Positions 25,041-34,641 of a DNA stretch of 64,000 bases are shown here, one piece after another. Below the pieces are notes generated by a model that saw nothing but the letters and a program-made list of their open reading frames with translations, ran no database searches and was not told the origin of the DNA. Each line of letters opens with the position of its first letter. Within the stretch, counting starts at the first letter, position 1. Position numbers and translations under genes: made by a program. This stretch comes from Thermoplasmata archaeon (GTDB lineage: Archaea; Thermoplasmatota; Thermoplasmata; Lutacidiplasmatales; UBA184), in the NCBI GenBank assembly GCA_027315165.1, contig DAHUYN010000001.1, positions 62,001 to 126,000 on the forward strand, given 5' to 3'.

Positions 25041-27416
25041 GTGGGTTCGAACGCCGCGCGCCGGTCGCGCCGGATCGCCGTCGCGGCCGCCGCGATCTGC
25101 CTCCTCGCCCTGCTGCCGACGACCCCCGCTCTCTCGGGGCCGGCCGGTGTGGGCCGCGCCCCGGCTCTGCTCACCGACGCCCGCCCCGTCCCGTCGGGCG
25201 TGCCGACGGCGCCGCTCGCCCCGTCGACACCGCTCGACCTCGTCGTCACGATGGCCTCGAAGGACCCCGCGGGACTGTCGAAGTGGCTCGCGGCCGTCGA
25301 GGACCCGTCCTCTCCTTCGTACCGGCACTACCTGACCCACGCCGAGGTCCTCACCCGTTACGGGCCCGACGCGACCGCCCGCGGGGCGGTCGAGGCCTAC
25401 TTCGAGGGCTTCGGTGCCTCGGGGTTCTCGACGACCTCGGATGGGTTCGGCCTGTCGTTCTCGATCCCGGCGGGCGGGGCCTCGAGGGCCCTGGGCGTCG
25501 GCTTCGTCGAGGTTTCCCCGAGGGCGGGCGCGCCGCTCGCCTACACGGCCGTCGGGCGCGCCGCGCTCCCCGGTCCCCTCGCCGCCTCGGTCTCGGGCCT
25601 CGGCGGTCTCTCCGACACCGGGAACTCGGCGCTCGCGCTCTCCCTCGCGGCCGTCGGTCCGCGCGACGCCGTCGCGGGTCCGGCGCAGTTCGTCACCGAC
25701 GGCACGAGCGGGTTGAACGAGCCGTGGTTCTTCGGCTCCGATTTCACCTCGGCCTATCAGGTGTCGTCGCTGTTCCCGCCGTCGTCCTCGGTCGCGAACG
25801 CGACCTTCCCGACGAAGGAGGCCATCGCGACGCTCCTGATGTCGGGCTACAACGCCTCGACGCAGACGAATCTCCCGCCGTTCGACCCGGTCGTCGTCGA
25901 CGGCTACTTCAACGACACCTTCCCGGCCGCCTGGCCGCACCCGACGGTGACCGGCGTGCCGGTCCCCATCGGGGGGATCACGCCGCCGGCGCCGGGGTAC
26001 TTCGGCGGCGTCAACGACACGACCTCGAACTCCGTCGAGAACTGCCTCGACCTCGAGATGGCCGGCAGCCTCGCCCCGGGGGCGACGCTCGTGAACTTCT
26101 ACTTCCCGGGGAGCCTCCTCAGCGCCCCGAGCACGACCGTCACGAACGGCGACCTCGCCGACGCCTTCGCCGAGACCCTCGCCGCGGCCCTGAGCTACAA
26201 CTATTCGAACGCGAGCCTCGCGGCCGTGAGCGCGTCCTTCGGCCTTCCCGACCTGAACGACTCGTTGTGGAACACCGAGATCGGCGTCGCCGCGGCGATG
26301 GGCGTCACGATCGTCGCCGCGAGCGGCGACCAGGGGAACGCGCCGACGCAGGCCAGCGGCCGGTTCCAGGGCCAGTGGCCCACCTGGCCGGCCACCGCCA
26401 CGTTCGCGACCTCGGGCGCGGTCGCCGTCGGCGGCCTCACGCCGACGCTCACGGGGTCCCCGACCGCCGTCTACAACGGCAGCTCCCTCAACGCCACCTT
26501 CGACCCCACGGTCACCGGCGTCGCGAGCGCGAGCGCCTGGTACGACACGCTCGGCGGGTACGGCAACCTCTCCGGGACGGAGGGCGGCGTCTCGCCGGTG
26601 TACCCCGAGCCCTCGTGGCAGTTCCACTCCGCCGCGCAGCCGGCGATCGTCAACGCGACGGTCACCGAGGGGCTCTCGCAGCTCGGACGGGCCGAGCCGG
26701 ACGTCGCCTTCCCCGCGAACACGACCGTCGCCTACATCTGGCGGAACCTCTCGGGGACCTACTTCCAGGTGCTCGAGGGGACGAGCGTCGCCGCGCCGGT
26801 CCTCGCCGGGTTCCTCGCCTCGGCGGCCGCCGTCGCGGGTCACCGCTTCGGGTTCCTCGACCCCGAGCTGTACCGGATGGGGAGCTACTACGAGGCGTAC
26901 CCGAGCGCGCCGTCGAACCCGTTCGAGGACGTCGTCACGGGGGGCAACTGGCTCTATGCGGCGGCCCCGGGGTGGGACCCGACGACCGGCTGGGGCGCGC
27001 TCGTCGCGCCGGCGTTCCTCGCGGCGGACGCGAACGCGAGCGTGAGCGGCTACAACTACACCGGTCCGACGCCGGGCCTCCCGCCCCCGCTCGCGGTGAC
27101 CTACGGCGGGGTCTCGTCGTGGATCCTCCTCGTGATCGGCGTCTCGATCGCGGTCGCGATCGTGCTCGTCGTCACCGTCGGGCGGCCCCGGACGCCCCCC
27201 CCTCCCGTCTACTCCTACCCGCCGGGGGCCTACCCCGGATACAGCCCGCCGACCGGGGCCGGCCCGCCCTCGGAGGCCTGGGCGACGCCGCCCTCGCCGC
27301 TGCCCCCAGGCCCGGGGCCGCTGTCCCCGCCGGCGCCGTCCACCTTCCTGTGCCCCTACTGCGGGTCCCCGAGACCGGCCGAGCCGGTCCGTTGCCCGGC
27401 CTGCGGCCGCCTCTAG
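25041..27416 (+). CDS. Membrane-anchored sedolisin (S53 peptidase) with zinc-ribbon tail
   Basis: A protein of 791 aa from GTG 25041. It has a signal peptide (about residues 6-33) and a pro-kumamolisin activation domain (about 60-215, SPSYRHYLTHAEV). The S53 catalytic domain shows the Glu333/Asp337 pair (ENCLDLEM), oxyanion Asp430 (AASGDQGN), nucleophile Ser582 (EGTSVAAP) and a Ca-site-like DPTTGWG. A transmembrane helix follows at about 692-713, then a Pro/Tyr-rich linker and a zinc ribbon CPYC/CPAC at 771-788. The enzyme likely degrades protein outside the cell at acidic pH while the zinc ribbon sits in the cytosol. A GTTAAGTC island is about 27 nt before the GTG. Confidence 0.9.
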   Translation: MGSNAARRSRRIAVAAAAICLLALLPTTPALSGPAGVGRAPALLTDARPVPSGVPTAPLAPSTPLDLVVTMASKDPAGLSKWLAAVEDPSSPSYRHYLTHAEVLTRYGPDATARGAVEAYFEGFGASGFSTTSDGFGLSFSIPAGGASRALGVGFVEVSPRAGAPLAYTAVGRAALPGPLAASVSGLGGLSDTGNSALALSLAAVGPRDAVAGPAQFVTDGTSGLNEPWFFGSDFTSAYQVSSLFPPSSSVANATFPTKEAIATLLMSGYNASTQTNLPPFDPVVVDGYFNDTFPAAWPHPTVTGVPVPIGGITPPAPGYFGGVNDTTSNSVENCLDLEMAGSLAPGATLVNFYFPGSLLSAPSTTVTNGDLADAFAETLAAALSYNYSNASLAAVSASFGLPDLNDSLWNTEIGVAAAMGVTIVAASGDQGNAPTQASGRFQGQWPTWPATATFATSGAVAVGGLTPTLTGSPTAVYNGSSLNATFDPTVTGVASASAWYDTLGGYGNLSGTEGGVSPVYPEPSWQFHSAAQPAIVNATVTEGLSQLGRAEPDVAFPANTTVAYIWRNLSGTYFQVLEGTSVAAPVLAGFLASAAAVAGHRFGFLDPELYRMGSYYEAYPSAPSNPFEDVVTGGNWLYAAAPGWDPTTGWGALVAPAFLAADANASVSGYNYTGPTPGLPPPLAVTYGGVSSWILLVIGVSIAVAIVLVVTVGRPRTPPPPVYSYPPGAYPGYSPPTGAGPPSEAWATPPSPLPPGPGPLSPPAPSTFLCPYCGSPRPAEPVRCPACGRL

Positions 27417-27449
27417 ACGAGCGCGGTCCCGACCGGGCGTCGGGCGCGC

Positions 27450-28100
27450 CTACTCGCGAGCGCCGGCGGGCGGCTCTGGAGCGCCCTCGGGGAGATCGGC
27501 CGGGTCGGGCGTCGGTGGGGCGGGCAGCGAGGCCGGCGGCGTCCCCTCGGCTCCGGCGGGAGGGGTCGGGGCCATCGCGGAGGGCGAGACGCCGAGCTTC
27601 TGCTCGAGGAACTGGCGGATCTCCTCCGGGCGCGTCGACGAGATGCCGAAGTACTCGGCGAACAGCTTGGTCGTCCGGATCTCGAGCGTGGCCCCCTTCG
27701 GCTCGGCGTGGATGAGGCTCATCCCGCGCAGCCTCGACACTTCCTCGTAGGCGGCGTCGCCGAGCATCTTGGCCAGCAGGCTCTGGAGGATCGGTTGGTG
27801 GTAGGCGATCAGCGTGAGCGCCTTGAGCGTGCGGGGCGGCATCTCCACCGGCGTCACCGAGTGCGCCGAGGGGACGTACTCCTCCCGGAGCTGGAGCGCG
27901 AAGCGGTCGCCGACGCGCCGGATCTCGAGCGCGGTCTGGCGGCCGTCGTAGGTCCGCTGCAGCTGTCGCAGCGCCCGCTGCACGGGCCGGTGGTCGGAGG
28001 TGTCGAGCGCCTCCGTGAGCTCCTTGACCGAGAGCGGGTGGCCGCTCGCGAAGAGGAGCGCCTCGACACGGAGGACGAGCCCCTCGAGTCGGGACGGCAT
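27450..28100 (-). CDS. scpB: Segregation and condensation protein ScpB
   Basis: A protein of 216 aa from ATG 28100. Two winged-helix domains are seen: LVLRVEALLFASGHPLSVKELTEAL and TLKALTLIAYHQPILQSLLAKMLGDAAYEEVSRLRG. A Pro/Ala-rich tail begins after about residue 175. ScpB dimers bind ScpA and complete the condensin-like SMC complex. The start is 1 nt after the scpA stop. The frame extends upstream to 28448, but that part is a shadow of scpA. Confidence 0.9.
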   Translation of the reverse strand: MPSRLEGLVLRVEALLFASGHPLSVKELTEALDTSDHRPVQRALRQLQRTYDGRQTALEIRRVGDRFALQLREEYVPSAHSVTPVEMPPRTLKALTLIAYHQPILQSLLAKMLGDAAYEEVSRLRGMSLIHAEPKGATLEIRTTKLFAEYFGISSTRPEEIRQFLEQKLGVSPSAMAPTPPAGAEGTPPASLPAPPTPDPADLPEGAPEPPAGARE

Positions 28101-28101
28101 C

Positions 28102-29049
28102 TCAGGCCTCCACGACGGGGTGGCGCTCGTCGGCGACGCGCACGAGGAGGAGGGGGCTCTCGCCGAGCCGCTCCTGCCGGAGCTCGAGGACGTGCTCTCG
28201 AGCGAGGAAGAGACAGGCCAAGAACGTCGCGACGAGCCGGTCGCGCCCCTGCGTCGGGCGCCAGAGGTCGAGGAACGGGAACGGCTCGGACTTCGGGTGG
28301 GCGAGCGCGGTCTCCCAGGCGTCCTGCAGGTCCCGCTCGGGGATGTCGCCGTGGACCAGGACCTCCGGTGGCGCGCGCTGCTCCTCGCGGAGGCGCTCCC
28401 GAAGCTCCTGGACCCGCAGCGAGCGTCGGGCCTCCGCCTCGGCCTCACCGAAGGCGCTGACGAGCTCGAGGAGGCTCACGGGCCTCGACTCGGAGTGCCG
28501 GACCATCTGGACGAGCGGGGGCGGGTCGGCGCTGCCGAGCACGACCTGCGTCACGTCGAGCGCCTCGGGCGTGTCGAGGTCGGAGAGGAACCCGTCGTCG
28601 AGCGCCCCCGCCTCGGGGGCCGGCTCGGGCGGGTTCCCGCGGTTCTTGAGCAGCTCTTCCGACTGCAAATAGAGGATCGACCAGGCCATGTAGAGCAGAC
28701 GGCCCGCGACGGCGAAGTCGAGGCCTCCGCTCTCTCGAACGCGCTCGAGGTAGACCTGCGTGAACCGCGCGAGGTCGATCTCCCACGGGTCGAACTCCTC
28801 CTTCATCACGAGCTCGAACAGGATCGCGGTCGCCTTCTGGAACGGGTCGGGGATGATGACGTGGACCCCTTCCCGCAGGTTCTGGACGAGGCTCAGGTAG
28901 CGCTCGAGGAGGCGGCCGGGCGCCTCGGACTCGCCCAGGAGGGAGCGGTGGAAGATCAGGTAGTCGAGGACCCGCTGCGCGGCCTCGCGGTTCACCGGGG
29001 CCCCGGAGGCCTGGGCGAGGTCGAGCGCCTGGGACTCGGAGATCGTCAT
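28102..29049 (-). CDS. scpA: Segregation and condensation protein ScpA (kleisin)
   Basis: A 315-aa kleisin. The N-terminal helix (LLGESEAPGRLLERYLSLVQNLREGVHVII) and FDPWEIDLARFTQVYLERV are typical of ScpA, which bridges SMC heads. An acidic linker in the middle binds ScpB, and a winged helix ends the protein. The ATG overlaps the smc stop by 4 nt, which couples translation in the SMC-ScpA-ScpB order. Confidence 0.92.
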   Translation of the reverse strand: MTISESQALDLAQASGAPVNREAAQRVLDYLIFHRSLLGESEAPGRLLERYLSLVQNLREGVHVIIPDPFQKATAILFELVMKEEFDPWEIDLARFTQVYLERVRESGGLDFAVAGRLLYMAWSILYLQSEELLKNRGNPPEPAPEAGALDDGFLSDLDTPEALDVTQVVLGSADPPPLVQMVRHSESRPVSLLELVSAFGEAEAEARRSLRVQELRERLREEQRAPPEVLVHGDIPERDLQDAWETALAHPKSEPFPFLDLWRPTQGRDRLVATFLACLFLAREHVLELRQERLGESPLLLVRVADERHPVVEA

Positions 29050-32000
29050 GCCGCCCCCGCGACGACGACGGGCCGAGCCTCGGGCCGGTCCCGCTCGTCG
29101 ACATCGACGATCTCGTCGAGCTTGAGGCTGACCACGCGCGAGCAGCCGTCCCCGTGCATCGTCACGCCGAAGAGACGGTGGGCGAACTTGAGCGTGACCT
29201 TGCGGAGCGAGATCACGATGAACTGGGCCCGCTCGGCGTTGCGTCGAAGCATCCGTCCCACGTTCTCCGCGTTGATCCCATCGAGGGACATGTCGACCTC
29301 ATCGAAGACGTAGAGCGGGCTCGGGTCGTGCCGCTGGAGGGCGAAGATGAACGCGAGGCTCGCGAGCGACTTCTCCCCGCCCGAGAGCTGCTCGAGCCGC
29401 TGGATGATCTTGCCCACGGGGCGGGCCTTGATCAGGAGGCCGGCGGCGAGCGGGTTCTCCGGGTCCTCGAGCGCGATCTCGCCCTCGCCTCCGCCGGAGA
29501 GCTCGGCGTAGATCCCGCGGAAGTTCTCGTTGACGCCCGTCACGACCTGGACGAGCTTCTCGCGTTTCTTCGTCTCGATCTCGCCGACGAGCGCGGTGAG
29601 CTCCTTCTTCTCGGTCGAGAGGCGGCCGACCTCCCCCTCGAACTCGTCGAGCCGGGCCTTCTCGGCGTCGTACTCCTCGAGGGCGCGCAGGTTCACCGAC
29701 CCCATCGCTTCGAGCTGCGCCGAGACGGTCGCGATCGTGCGCTTGAGCTCCTCGGCGGGGACCGGCTTTTCGTCGGCCTCGGGCTCGGGAAGGTCCTTCA
29801 CGCTCGCCTCGACCTCGGCGAGGTGCTGGCGCGCCTGCGCGAGGCGGATCTCCTCCGTCTGGACGCCGGCCGATCGCGTGCGCAGCGTCTCCTCCGCCCG
29901 GGCCCGCTGGTCGACGAGCTTGAGGCGCGCCTGGTCGAGCTGGCGCTTCTTCTCCGTCTGGGTCTTCACGGCCTCGAGCGCCTGGGACTCGACGGCCCTC
30001 AGCGCCTCGAGCGCCTCCTTGGCCTTGTCGCGGGAGGATTCGGTCGAGCGGATCGCCTGGCGCTTGTCGGCCTCGGCCTTGCGGGTCGTCTCGAGCTCGC
30101 CCTTGCGGGCCTCCGCGGCCTGCCGGGCCGCGGTGATCGAGGCGCGCACGCCCTCGAGCTCCTTGGCGAGCTCGAGCCGCTCCTCGGCCTTCTGCGCGGA
30201 GGCCTCCTGCAGCTCCCGGATCCGCTGGGAGACGGCGCCGGGCAGATGACCGAGATACTCCGTGCGGAGCGAGGCGAGCGACGCCTTCGTCGTCTCGAGC
30301 TCCTTCGAGGAGCCCTCGGCGTCGCCGGTCGCGGTGTCGAGCGCGGCCTGGGCCTTGCGGCGGGCCGCCTCGGCCTCCTCGATGTGCCGTGTCGCCTCGC
30401 GGAGCCGCTCGCGCGCCGACGCGAGTTCCTTGTCGAGGAGCTGTCTCGCCGACGACTGGGCCTCGGCCTGCCCGGAGCGCTTGGCGAGCTCCTCGGCGAG
30501 CCCCCGGACCTCCTCGGTGACCTTGACAAGCTCCGTGCGCGCGGCCGCCTCGGCCTCGCTCTTGGCGCGGAGCTCCTCGCCGAGCCTCTTCAGCTCGACC
30601 GCGTTGTCGCTGCCCCGGCCCTGCGTATCGACGAAGCCGCCGGTGATCGCGCCCGTCGCTTCGATGAGCTCGCCGGACCTCGTCACGAGGCGGACGCCGC
30701 CCATCTGGCTGCGCGCGCTCGCGAGGTCGGTCATGACGACGGTCTCGCCGAAGACGTACCAGAAGGCCGGTCGAAGCTCCTCGTCAAAGTGCACGAGGTC
30801 GATCGCGAAGCCGACGGCGCCGCCCGATTGCGCGGCGACGAGCGACTTGCCGTGGGGCCGTCCGGGCAGCATCTTGTTGAGAGGGAGGAACGTCGCCCGA
30901 CCCCGCTTCTCGGCCCGAAGGAGCTTGATGCACTCCTCGGCGACCTGGTCGGTCTCGACGACGAGCGACTGGAACCGGCCGCCGGCGGCGACCTGGAGGG
31001 CGGTCTGGTTCTCCGGGTCGAACCGAGCCAGCTCCTCGACCGTGCCGCGGATCCCCGCGACCTTCCCGAGGTTCCGTTGAGAGAGGAGGAAGTCGACCGC
31101 GGCGAGGGCGCTCGGGCGGCTTCCGCCCTCGGTGCGCGCCTTCAACCGGGCGTCGAGCGCGAGATAGCGGCGGTTGAGCTCGCTGACCTCTTGCGAGAGC
31201 CGGTCGCCCTCGGTCGTGAGGCTGCGCTCCTTGGCGCGGAGCTGGAAGAGCCGCTTCTGCAGCTCGGCGACGGGCGCCTCGCCCCCCGCCTTCTCGCCCT
31301 TGGCGGGTCTCGCGCGCAGCTCGAGGTCCTTGAGCTCGAGCTCCCGCGTGCGGTGGTCATCCTCCGCCTGGGCCTTCGTCCGCTCCGCGGAGTCGACCGC
31401 GGCCCGCGCCGCCTCGAGGTCGCGGACGGCGCCCTGCCAGGCCGCCTCGCGCTCCTGCTGCTGGCGTTCGAGGAGAAGGATCTGCTTGCGCGTGCCGACG
31501 AGCTTGCCCTGGGACTGCTCGGCCTCGCCGGTGGCCTCCTTGAGGGCGCCGGTGTGCTGGGCGGCCGCCGCCTCGACGGTGGCGAGCTTCTCCGCCAGGG
31601 ACTTCTCGCTGCCGGCGAGCCGACCGAGCTCCTTCTCGTCGGCCTTCACCTGCTCGAGGAGCCCCGCGAGACGCTGGGAGAGCTCCTCGAGGGCCTGCCG
31701 GGTCGACTGGGCCTGCTCGTCGAGGCGCGCGAACGCCATGCGCTTCTCGTCGAGGTCGGCCTTGAACCTCACCGCGTCGGGGCCGCCCCGCTGGGCGATC
31801 TCGCGCTCGACCTGCTCGATCTGCCCGTCGAGCTTCTGCCGCTGCTCCTCGAGCACGGAGACCTGCTCCCGGAGCCCCGTGAGCTCGGCGTTGAGCTTGG
31901 CCAGGAGCGCCTCGCTGCTCGTGACCTCCTGGACGGCGAGACGGTGGGCCGCCCGCGCGAGATGGCTCTCCGCCCGTCGCTTCTCCTCCTGGAGCTGGCG

Positions 32001-32663
32001 GTACTGGATCGCCTGGAGGCGCTGGGACTCGAGGTCCGTGAGCCGGCTCCGGATCTCGGTGAGGAGCGTGTTGATCCGGCCGAGGTTCGTCTCGAGGTCG
32101 GCCCGCTTCGTCTCGGCCCGCTGGAGCTCCTCGTCGTACTGGGAGATCCCGGCCAGGCGCTCGACGAGGCCGCGGCGGGGGATCGGACCCATCGCGACGA
32201 TCTTGTTGACGTCGCCCTGCTGGACGAGGTTGTAGCCGTCGCCGGAGAGGCGGGCGTGCGACAGCAGCGAGTCGATCTCCGTCTGGGTCGAGCGGCGACC
32301 GTTGACGTAGAAGTAGGAGTAGTAGCCGTTCGGGTCGCTCGGGGCGAGCTTGACGTAGCGGGTCACCTCGACCTCGGGCGCCTCGACGGGGATCAGGTGG
32401 TCCGCGTTGTCGAAGACGAGCGAGACCTCGCACTCGGTCGCCGGCTTCTTCGAGGAGCCCCCGTTGAAGAACAGGTGCGTGAGCCGGTCCGCCCGGAGCG
32501 CCTTCGAGCTCGTCGGGCCGAGGACGAAGAGGATCGCGTCGGAGATGTTCGACTTCCCCATCCCGTTGGGACCGGCGACGCCGGTGAACCCCGGCTCGAA
32601 CGGGACCTCGGTGCTGCCGGCGAACGACTTGAAGTTCCTCACCTTGAGCCGCTTCAGGTGCAT
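29046..32663 (-). CDS. smc: Chromosome segregation ATPase SMC
   Basis: A 1205-aa SMC. Walker A is GPNGMGKS at residues 31-38, two long coiled coils flank a hinge (about 520-680, including GRATFLPLNKM and GVRLVTRSGELIEATGAITGG), and the C-terminal head has LSGGEKSLASLAF and Walker B VFDEVDMSLD. With ScpA and ScpB it forms a ring that organises and segregates chromosomes. The upstream region contains a TATA-like site and a set of TGTC/GACA inverted repeats. Confidence 0.97.
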   Translation of the reverse strand: MHLKRLKVRNFKSFAGSTEVPFEPGFTGVAGPNGMGKSNISDAILFVLGPTSSKALRADRLTHLFFNGGSSKKPATECEVSLVFDNADHLIPVEAPEVEVTRYVKLAPSDPNGYYSYFYVNGRRSTQTEIDSLLSHARLSGDGYNLVQQGDVNKIVAMGPIPRRGLVERLAGISQYDEELQRAETKRADLETNLGRINTLLTEIRSRLTDLESQRLQAIQYRQLQEEKRRAESHLARAAHRLAVQEVTSSEALLAKLNAELTGLREQVSVLEEQRQKLDGQIEQVEREIAQRGGPDAVRFKADLDEKRMAFARLDEQAQSTRQALEELSQRLAGLLEQVKADEKELGRLAGSEKSLAEKLATVEAAAAQHTGALKEATGEAEQSQGKLVGTRKQILLLERQQQEREAAWQGAVRDLEAARAAVDSAERTKAQAEDDHRTRELELKDLELRARPAKGEKAGGEAPVAELQKRLFQLRAKERSLTTEGDRLSQEVSELNRRYLALDARLKARTEGGSRPSALAAVDFLLSQRNLGKVAGIRGTVEELARFDPENQTALQVAAGGRFQSLVVETDQVAEECIKLLRAEKRGRATFLPLNKMLPGRPHGKSLVAAQSGGAVGFAIDLVHFDEELRPAFWYVFGETVVMTDLASARSQMGGVRLVTRSGELIEATGAITGGFVDTQGRGSDNAVELKRLGEELRAKSEAEAAARTELVKVTEEVRGLAEELAKRSGQAEAQSSARQLLDKELASARERLREATRHIEEAEAARRKAQAALDTATGDAEGSSKELETTKASLASLRTEYLGHLPGAVSQRIRELQEASAQKAEERLELAKELEGVRASITAARQAAEARKGELETTRKAEADKRQAIRSTESSRDKAKEALEALRAVESQALEAVKTQTEKKRQLDQARLKLVDQRARAEETLRTRSAGVQTEEIRLAQARQHLAEVEASVKDLPEPEADEKPVPAEELKRTIATVSAQLEAMGSVNLRALEEYDAEKARLDEFEGEVGRLSTEKKELTALVGEIETKKREKLVQVVTGVNENFRGIYAELSGGGEGEIALEDPENPLAAGLLIKARPVGKIIQRLEQLSGGEKSLASLAFIFALQRHDPSPLYVFDEVDMSLDGINAENVGRMLRRNAERAQFIVISLRKVTLKFAHRLFGVTMHGDGCSRVVSLKLDEIVDVDERDRPEARPVVVAGAA

Positions 32664-32714
32664 CGTTCCACGCTTCCCCGACGGCCGCTCGGCCGACGCC
32701 GACGCTGCCCTGTT

Positions 32715-32764
32715 TGTCAGACAGATGTCAGCGGGCCTTCATCACTCCGTCGGGCGGTATTTAA
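32715..32764 (-). promoter_or_regulatory. smc promoter with operator-like inverted repeats
   Basis: A TTAAATA element (about 32758-32764, minus strand) is followed, around the expected transcript start, by three half sites: TGTC (32715-32718), GACA (32720-32723) and TGTC (32726-32729). These form two overlapping palindromes, TGTC-A-GACA and GACA-GA-TGTC. The position just after the TATA box is where an archaeal repressor could block RNA polymerase. Confidence 0.5.
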
Positions 32765-32855
32765 CCGTTGGGCCGGTCTGGAACCGTGCGGCTTCGCGCT
32801 CGGAGCGCCGGTCTCGCGTGGGGCTCGAGGCGGGCGCGGACGCTCGAGGCCCCCT

Positions 32856-33800
32856 CTACCTCGGGGGAGGTGGCGGTGGAGGGAGCGGCGCCCGCCGGAC
32901 GAGGTCCAGGTAGGCCTCCTCGAGGCCGAGCGAGGCGCGGCTGAAGGAGGAGACCGGTGCGAGCTTCTGGCAGCTCTCCAGGATCCGGGAGCGGTCGTCC
33001 TCGGCTCCGCCGAACCCGAGCCGGTACCGGGTGGGGCCGAGCGCCTCGACCGCGGAGACGCCCGGGACCGCGGCCAGCGACGCCGCCTCGACGGGGCGGG
33101 CGAACTCGACCTCGAGACGGGTGACGCGGAAGCGGCTCTCGAGGTTGGCGACCGAGTCCTCGAGGAGGATCTTGCCCTGATTGATGAAGATCACGCGGTC
33201 GCAGATCTCGGTGACCTCCTGAAGGAGGTGGGAGCTCATCAGGAGGAGTCGACCCTCGCGCTTGAGGCGGATGAGGACGTTGCGGATGATCACGCGCTCG
33301 GCGGGGTCGAGGCCGCTCGTCGGCTCGTCGAGGAGGAGCACCGTCGGCTCGCACAGGAGGACCCCGGCGAGGACGATCCGCTGTCGCTGGCCCTTGGAGA
33401 GGCGGGCGGTCCTGCGGTCGAGGGGCGGCAGCTCGAGCTCGTTCGCGTAGCGCTCGGTGCCATCGCGGATCTGCTCGCGCGAGAGCCCGCGGAACTCTCC
33501 GATCATCGAGAGGGTCTCGCGTCCGGTGAGGGCGGGATACGGTTCGGGCGTCTCGACGAGCGCGCCGACCTCCCAGAGGGCCGCCTTCGGGTCCGCCGCC
33601 ACATCCTGGTCGTTGATGGAGGCGTGGCCCGCCGTGGGCCGCAGGAAGCCGGTGAACAGCTTGAGGGTCGTGGTCTTGCCCGCCCCGTTGGGGCCGAGAT
33701 AGCCGACCGCGGTCCCACCCTCGAGACGGAACGACGCCCCGTCGAGCGCCGTCGTCGAGGCGAACCGCTTCGTGAGGCCCTCCGCGGCGAGCTTCGGCAT
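32856..33800 (-). CDS. ABC transporter ATP-binding protein
   Basis: A 314-aa ABC ATPase of the ABC-2 exporter type. Walker A GPNGAGKTT is at residues 36-44, the signature motif reads LSKGQRQRI (Lys for the usual Gly), Walker B is VLLLDEPTSGLD, and the switch His is in MSSHLL. A C-terminal domain of about 90 residues ends in a polyproline run. It pairs with the permease gene 1 nt upstream. Substrate unknown; this type often exports drugs, lipids or natural products, or regulates membrane proteins. Confidence 0.93.
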   Translation of the reverse strand: MPKLAAEGLTKRFASTTALDGASFRLEGGTAVGYLGPNGAGKTTTLKLFTGFLRPTAGHASINDQDVAADPKAALWEVGALVETPEPYPALTGRETLSMIGEFRGLSREQIRDGTERYANELELPPLDRRTARLSKGQRQRIVLAGVLLCEPTVLLLDEPTSGLDPAERVIIRNVLIRLKREGRLLLMSSHLLQEVTEICDRVIFINQGKILLEDSVANLESRFRVTRLEVEFARPVEAASLAAVPGVSAVEALGPTRYRLGFGGAEDDRSRILESCQKLAPVSSFSRASLGLEEAYLDLVRRAPLPPPPPPPR

Positions 33801-33801
33801 C

Positions 33802-34641
33802 CTACGCCCTCACCTCCCGGTATCGGTAGACCGCGAGCGAGAGCGCGACGAACACGACGAGGTACACCGCGAGGATCAGCGCGCCCTCCCACGGGTAGGG
33901 AAGGAACGTGTAGATCGTGAGCGTGGCCCCCTTGCGTCCGAGGCCGAGGTGCGAGACGGTCTCGTGCGTGAAGTTCGACGCGAGGACCGACGTGATCGCC
34001 TGGGAGCCGTAGTCGAGCGAGTACCAGGGTTCCACGCCGCTCAACGTGCCCGCCTCGGTGAGGATGGGGAAGCCGATCAGGAGGATCAGGAGCGTCGAGA
34101 CGATGCTCACGCCGGGGCTCTTGAAGAAGGAGCTGAAGAAGAACGCGAGCGCGAGGACCGCGAGAAGGAACAGGATCGCGAGACCGACCGAGAGCAGGAT
34201 CGCGGCCGGAACGGTCCCGTAGAAGTACTGAACGGTCGCGGCGGCGAACACGTAGTAGACGCCGCTCACGACGACGCCGACGAGCGCCGCCGCGAGGAAC
34301 CGCCCCGCGAACAGCGTCCGCCGACGGACCGGCTGGGAGAGCATGAGGTACCCCGGACCGCCGCCCAGGTCCACCGCGAGCGCGTCCCCTCCGAGGAAGG
34401 CGCCCGTGATGACGACCACGTTCGTGATCTCGGCGAGGTAGGCGGAGAGCTCGTCGGAGGCGCTCGGGTGGTTCGCCGTGACCTGGGCGACGCCGTTGTG
34501 GAGCTGGACGACCAGGATGACGGTCGAGACCGCCGCCACGAAGAGGAGCAGCCCCAGGAACCTCCAGGTTCGTAGGTAGGAGCGCAACTGGTAGACGAAG
34601 GCGGTACGGAGTTGCTGGAGATCGCGGATCGGTTCCGCCAC
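33802..34641 (-). CDS. ABC-2 type transporter permease
   Basis: A 279-aa membrane protein with six predicted helices. The first begins near residue 26 (FLGLLLFVAAVSTVILVV), the central helices cluster between about 85 and 205, and the last is near 252-270 (EGALILAVYLVVFVALSLAVY). A GDALAVDLGGGPGYLMLSQPVRRRTLFAGRF segment is typical of ABC-2 permeases. It is the first gene of the two-gene ABC unit. Confidence 0.88.
   Translation of the reverse strand: MAEPIRDLQQLRTAFVYQLRSYLRTWRFLGLLLFVAAVSTVILVVQLHNGVAQVTANHPSASDELSAYLAEITNVVVITGAFLGGDALAVDLGGGPGYLMLSQPVRRRTLFAGRFLAAALVGVVVSGVYYVFAAATVQYFYGTVPAAILLSVGLAILFLLAVLALAFFFSSFFKSPGVSIVSTLLILLIGFPILTEAGTLSGVEPWYSLDYGSQAITSVLASNFTHETVSHLGLGRKGATLTIYTFLPYPWEGALILAVYLVVFVALSLAVYRYREVRA

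Noticed and set aside
24045-26843. A 932-codon minus-strand frame
   Set aside because: It is a shadow of the sedolisin, HIT and MEMO genes, Arg/Gly/Glu-rich and without recognisable motifs.
29154-33920. A 1588-codon open frame on the plus strand
   Set aside because: It is antisense to smc and the ABC ATPase. Its composition is that of a GC-rich shadow frame (Leu/Arg/Glu/Asp), with no family motifs, whereas the minus-strand genes are clear.
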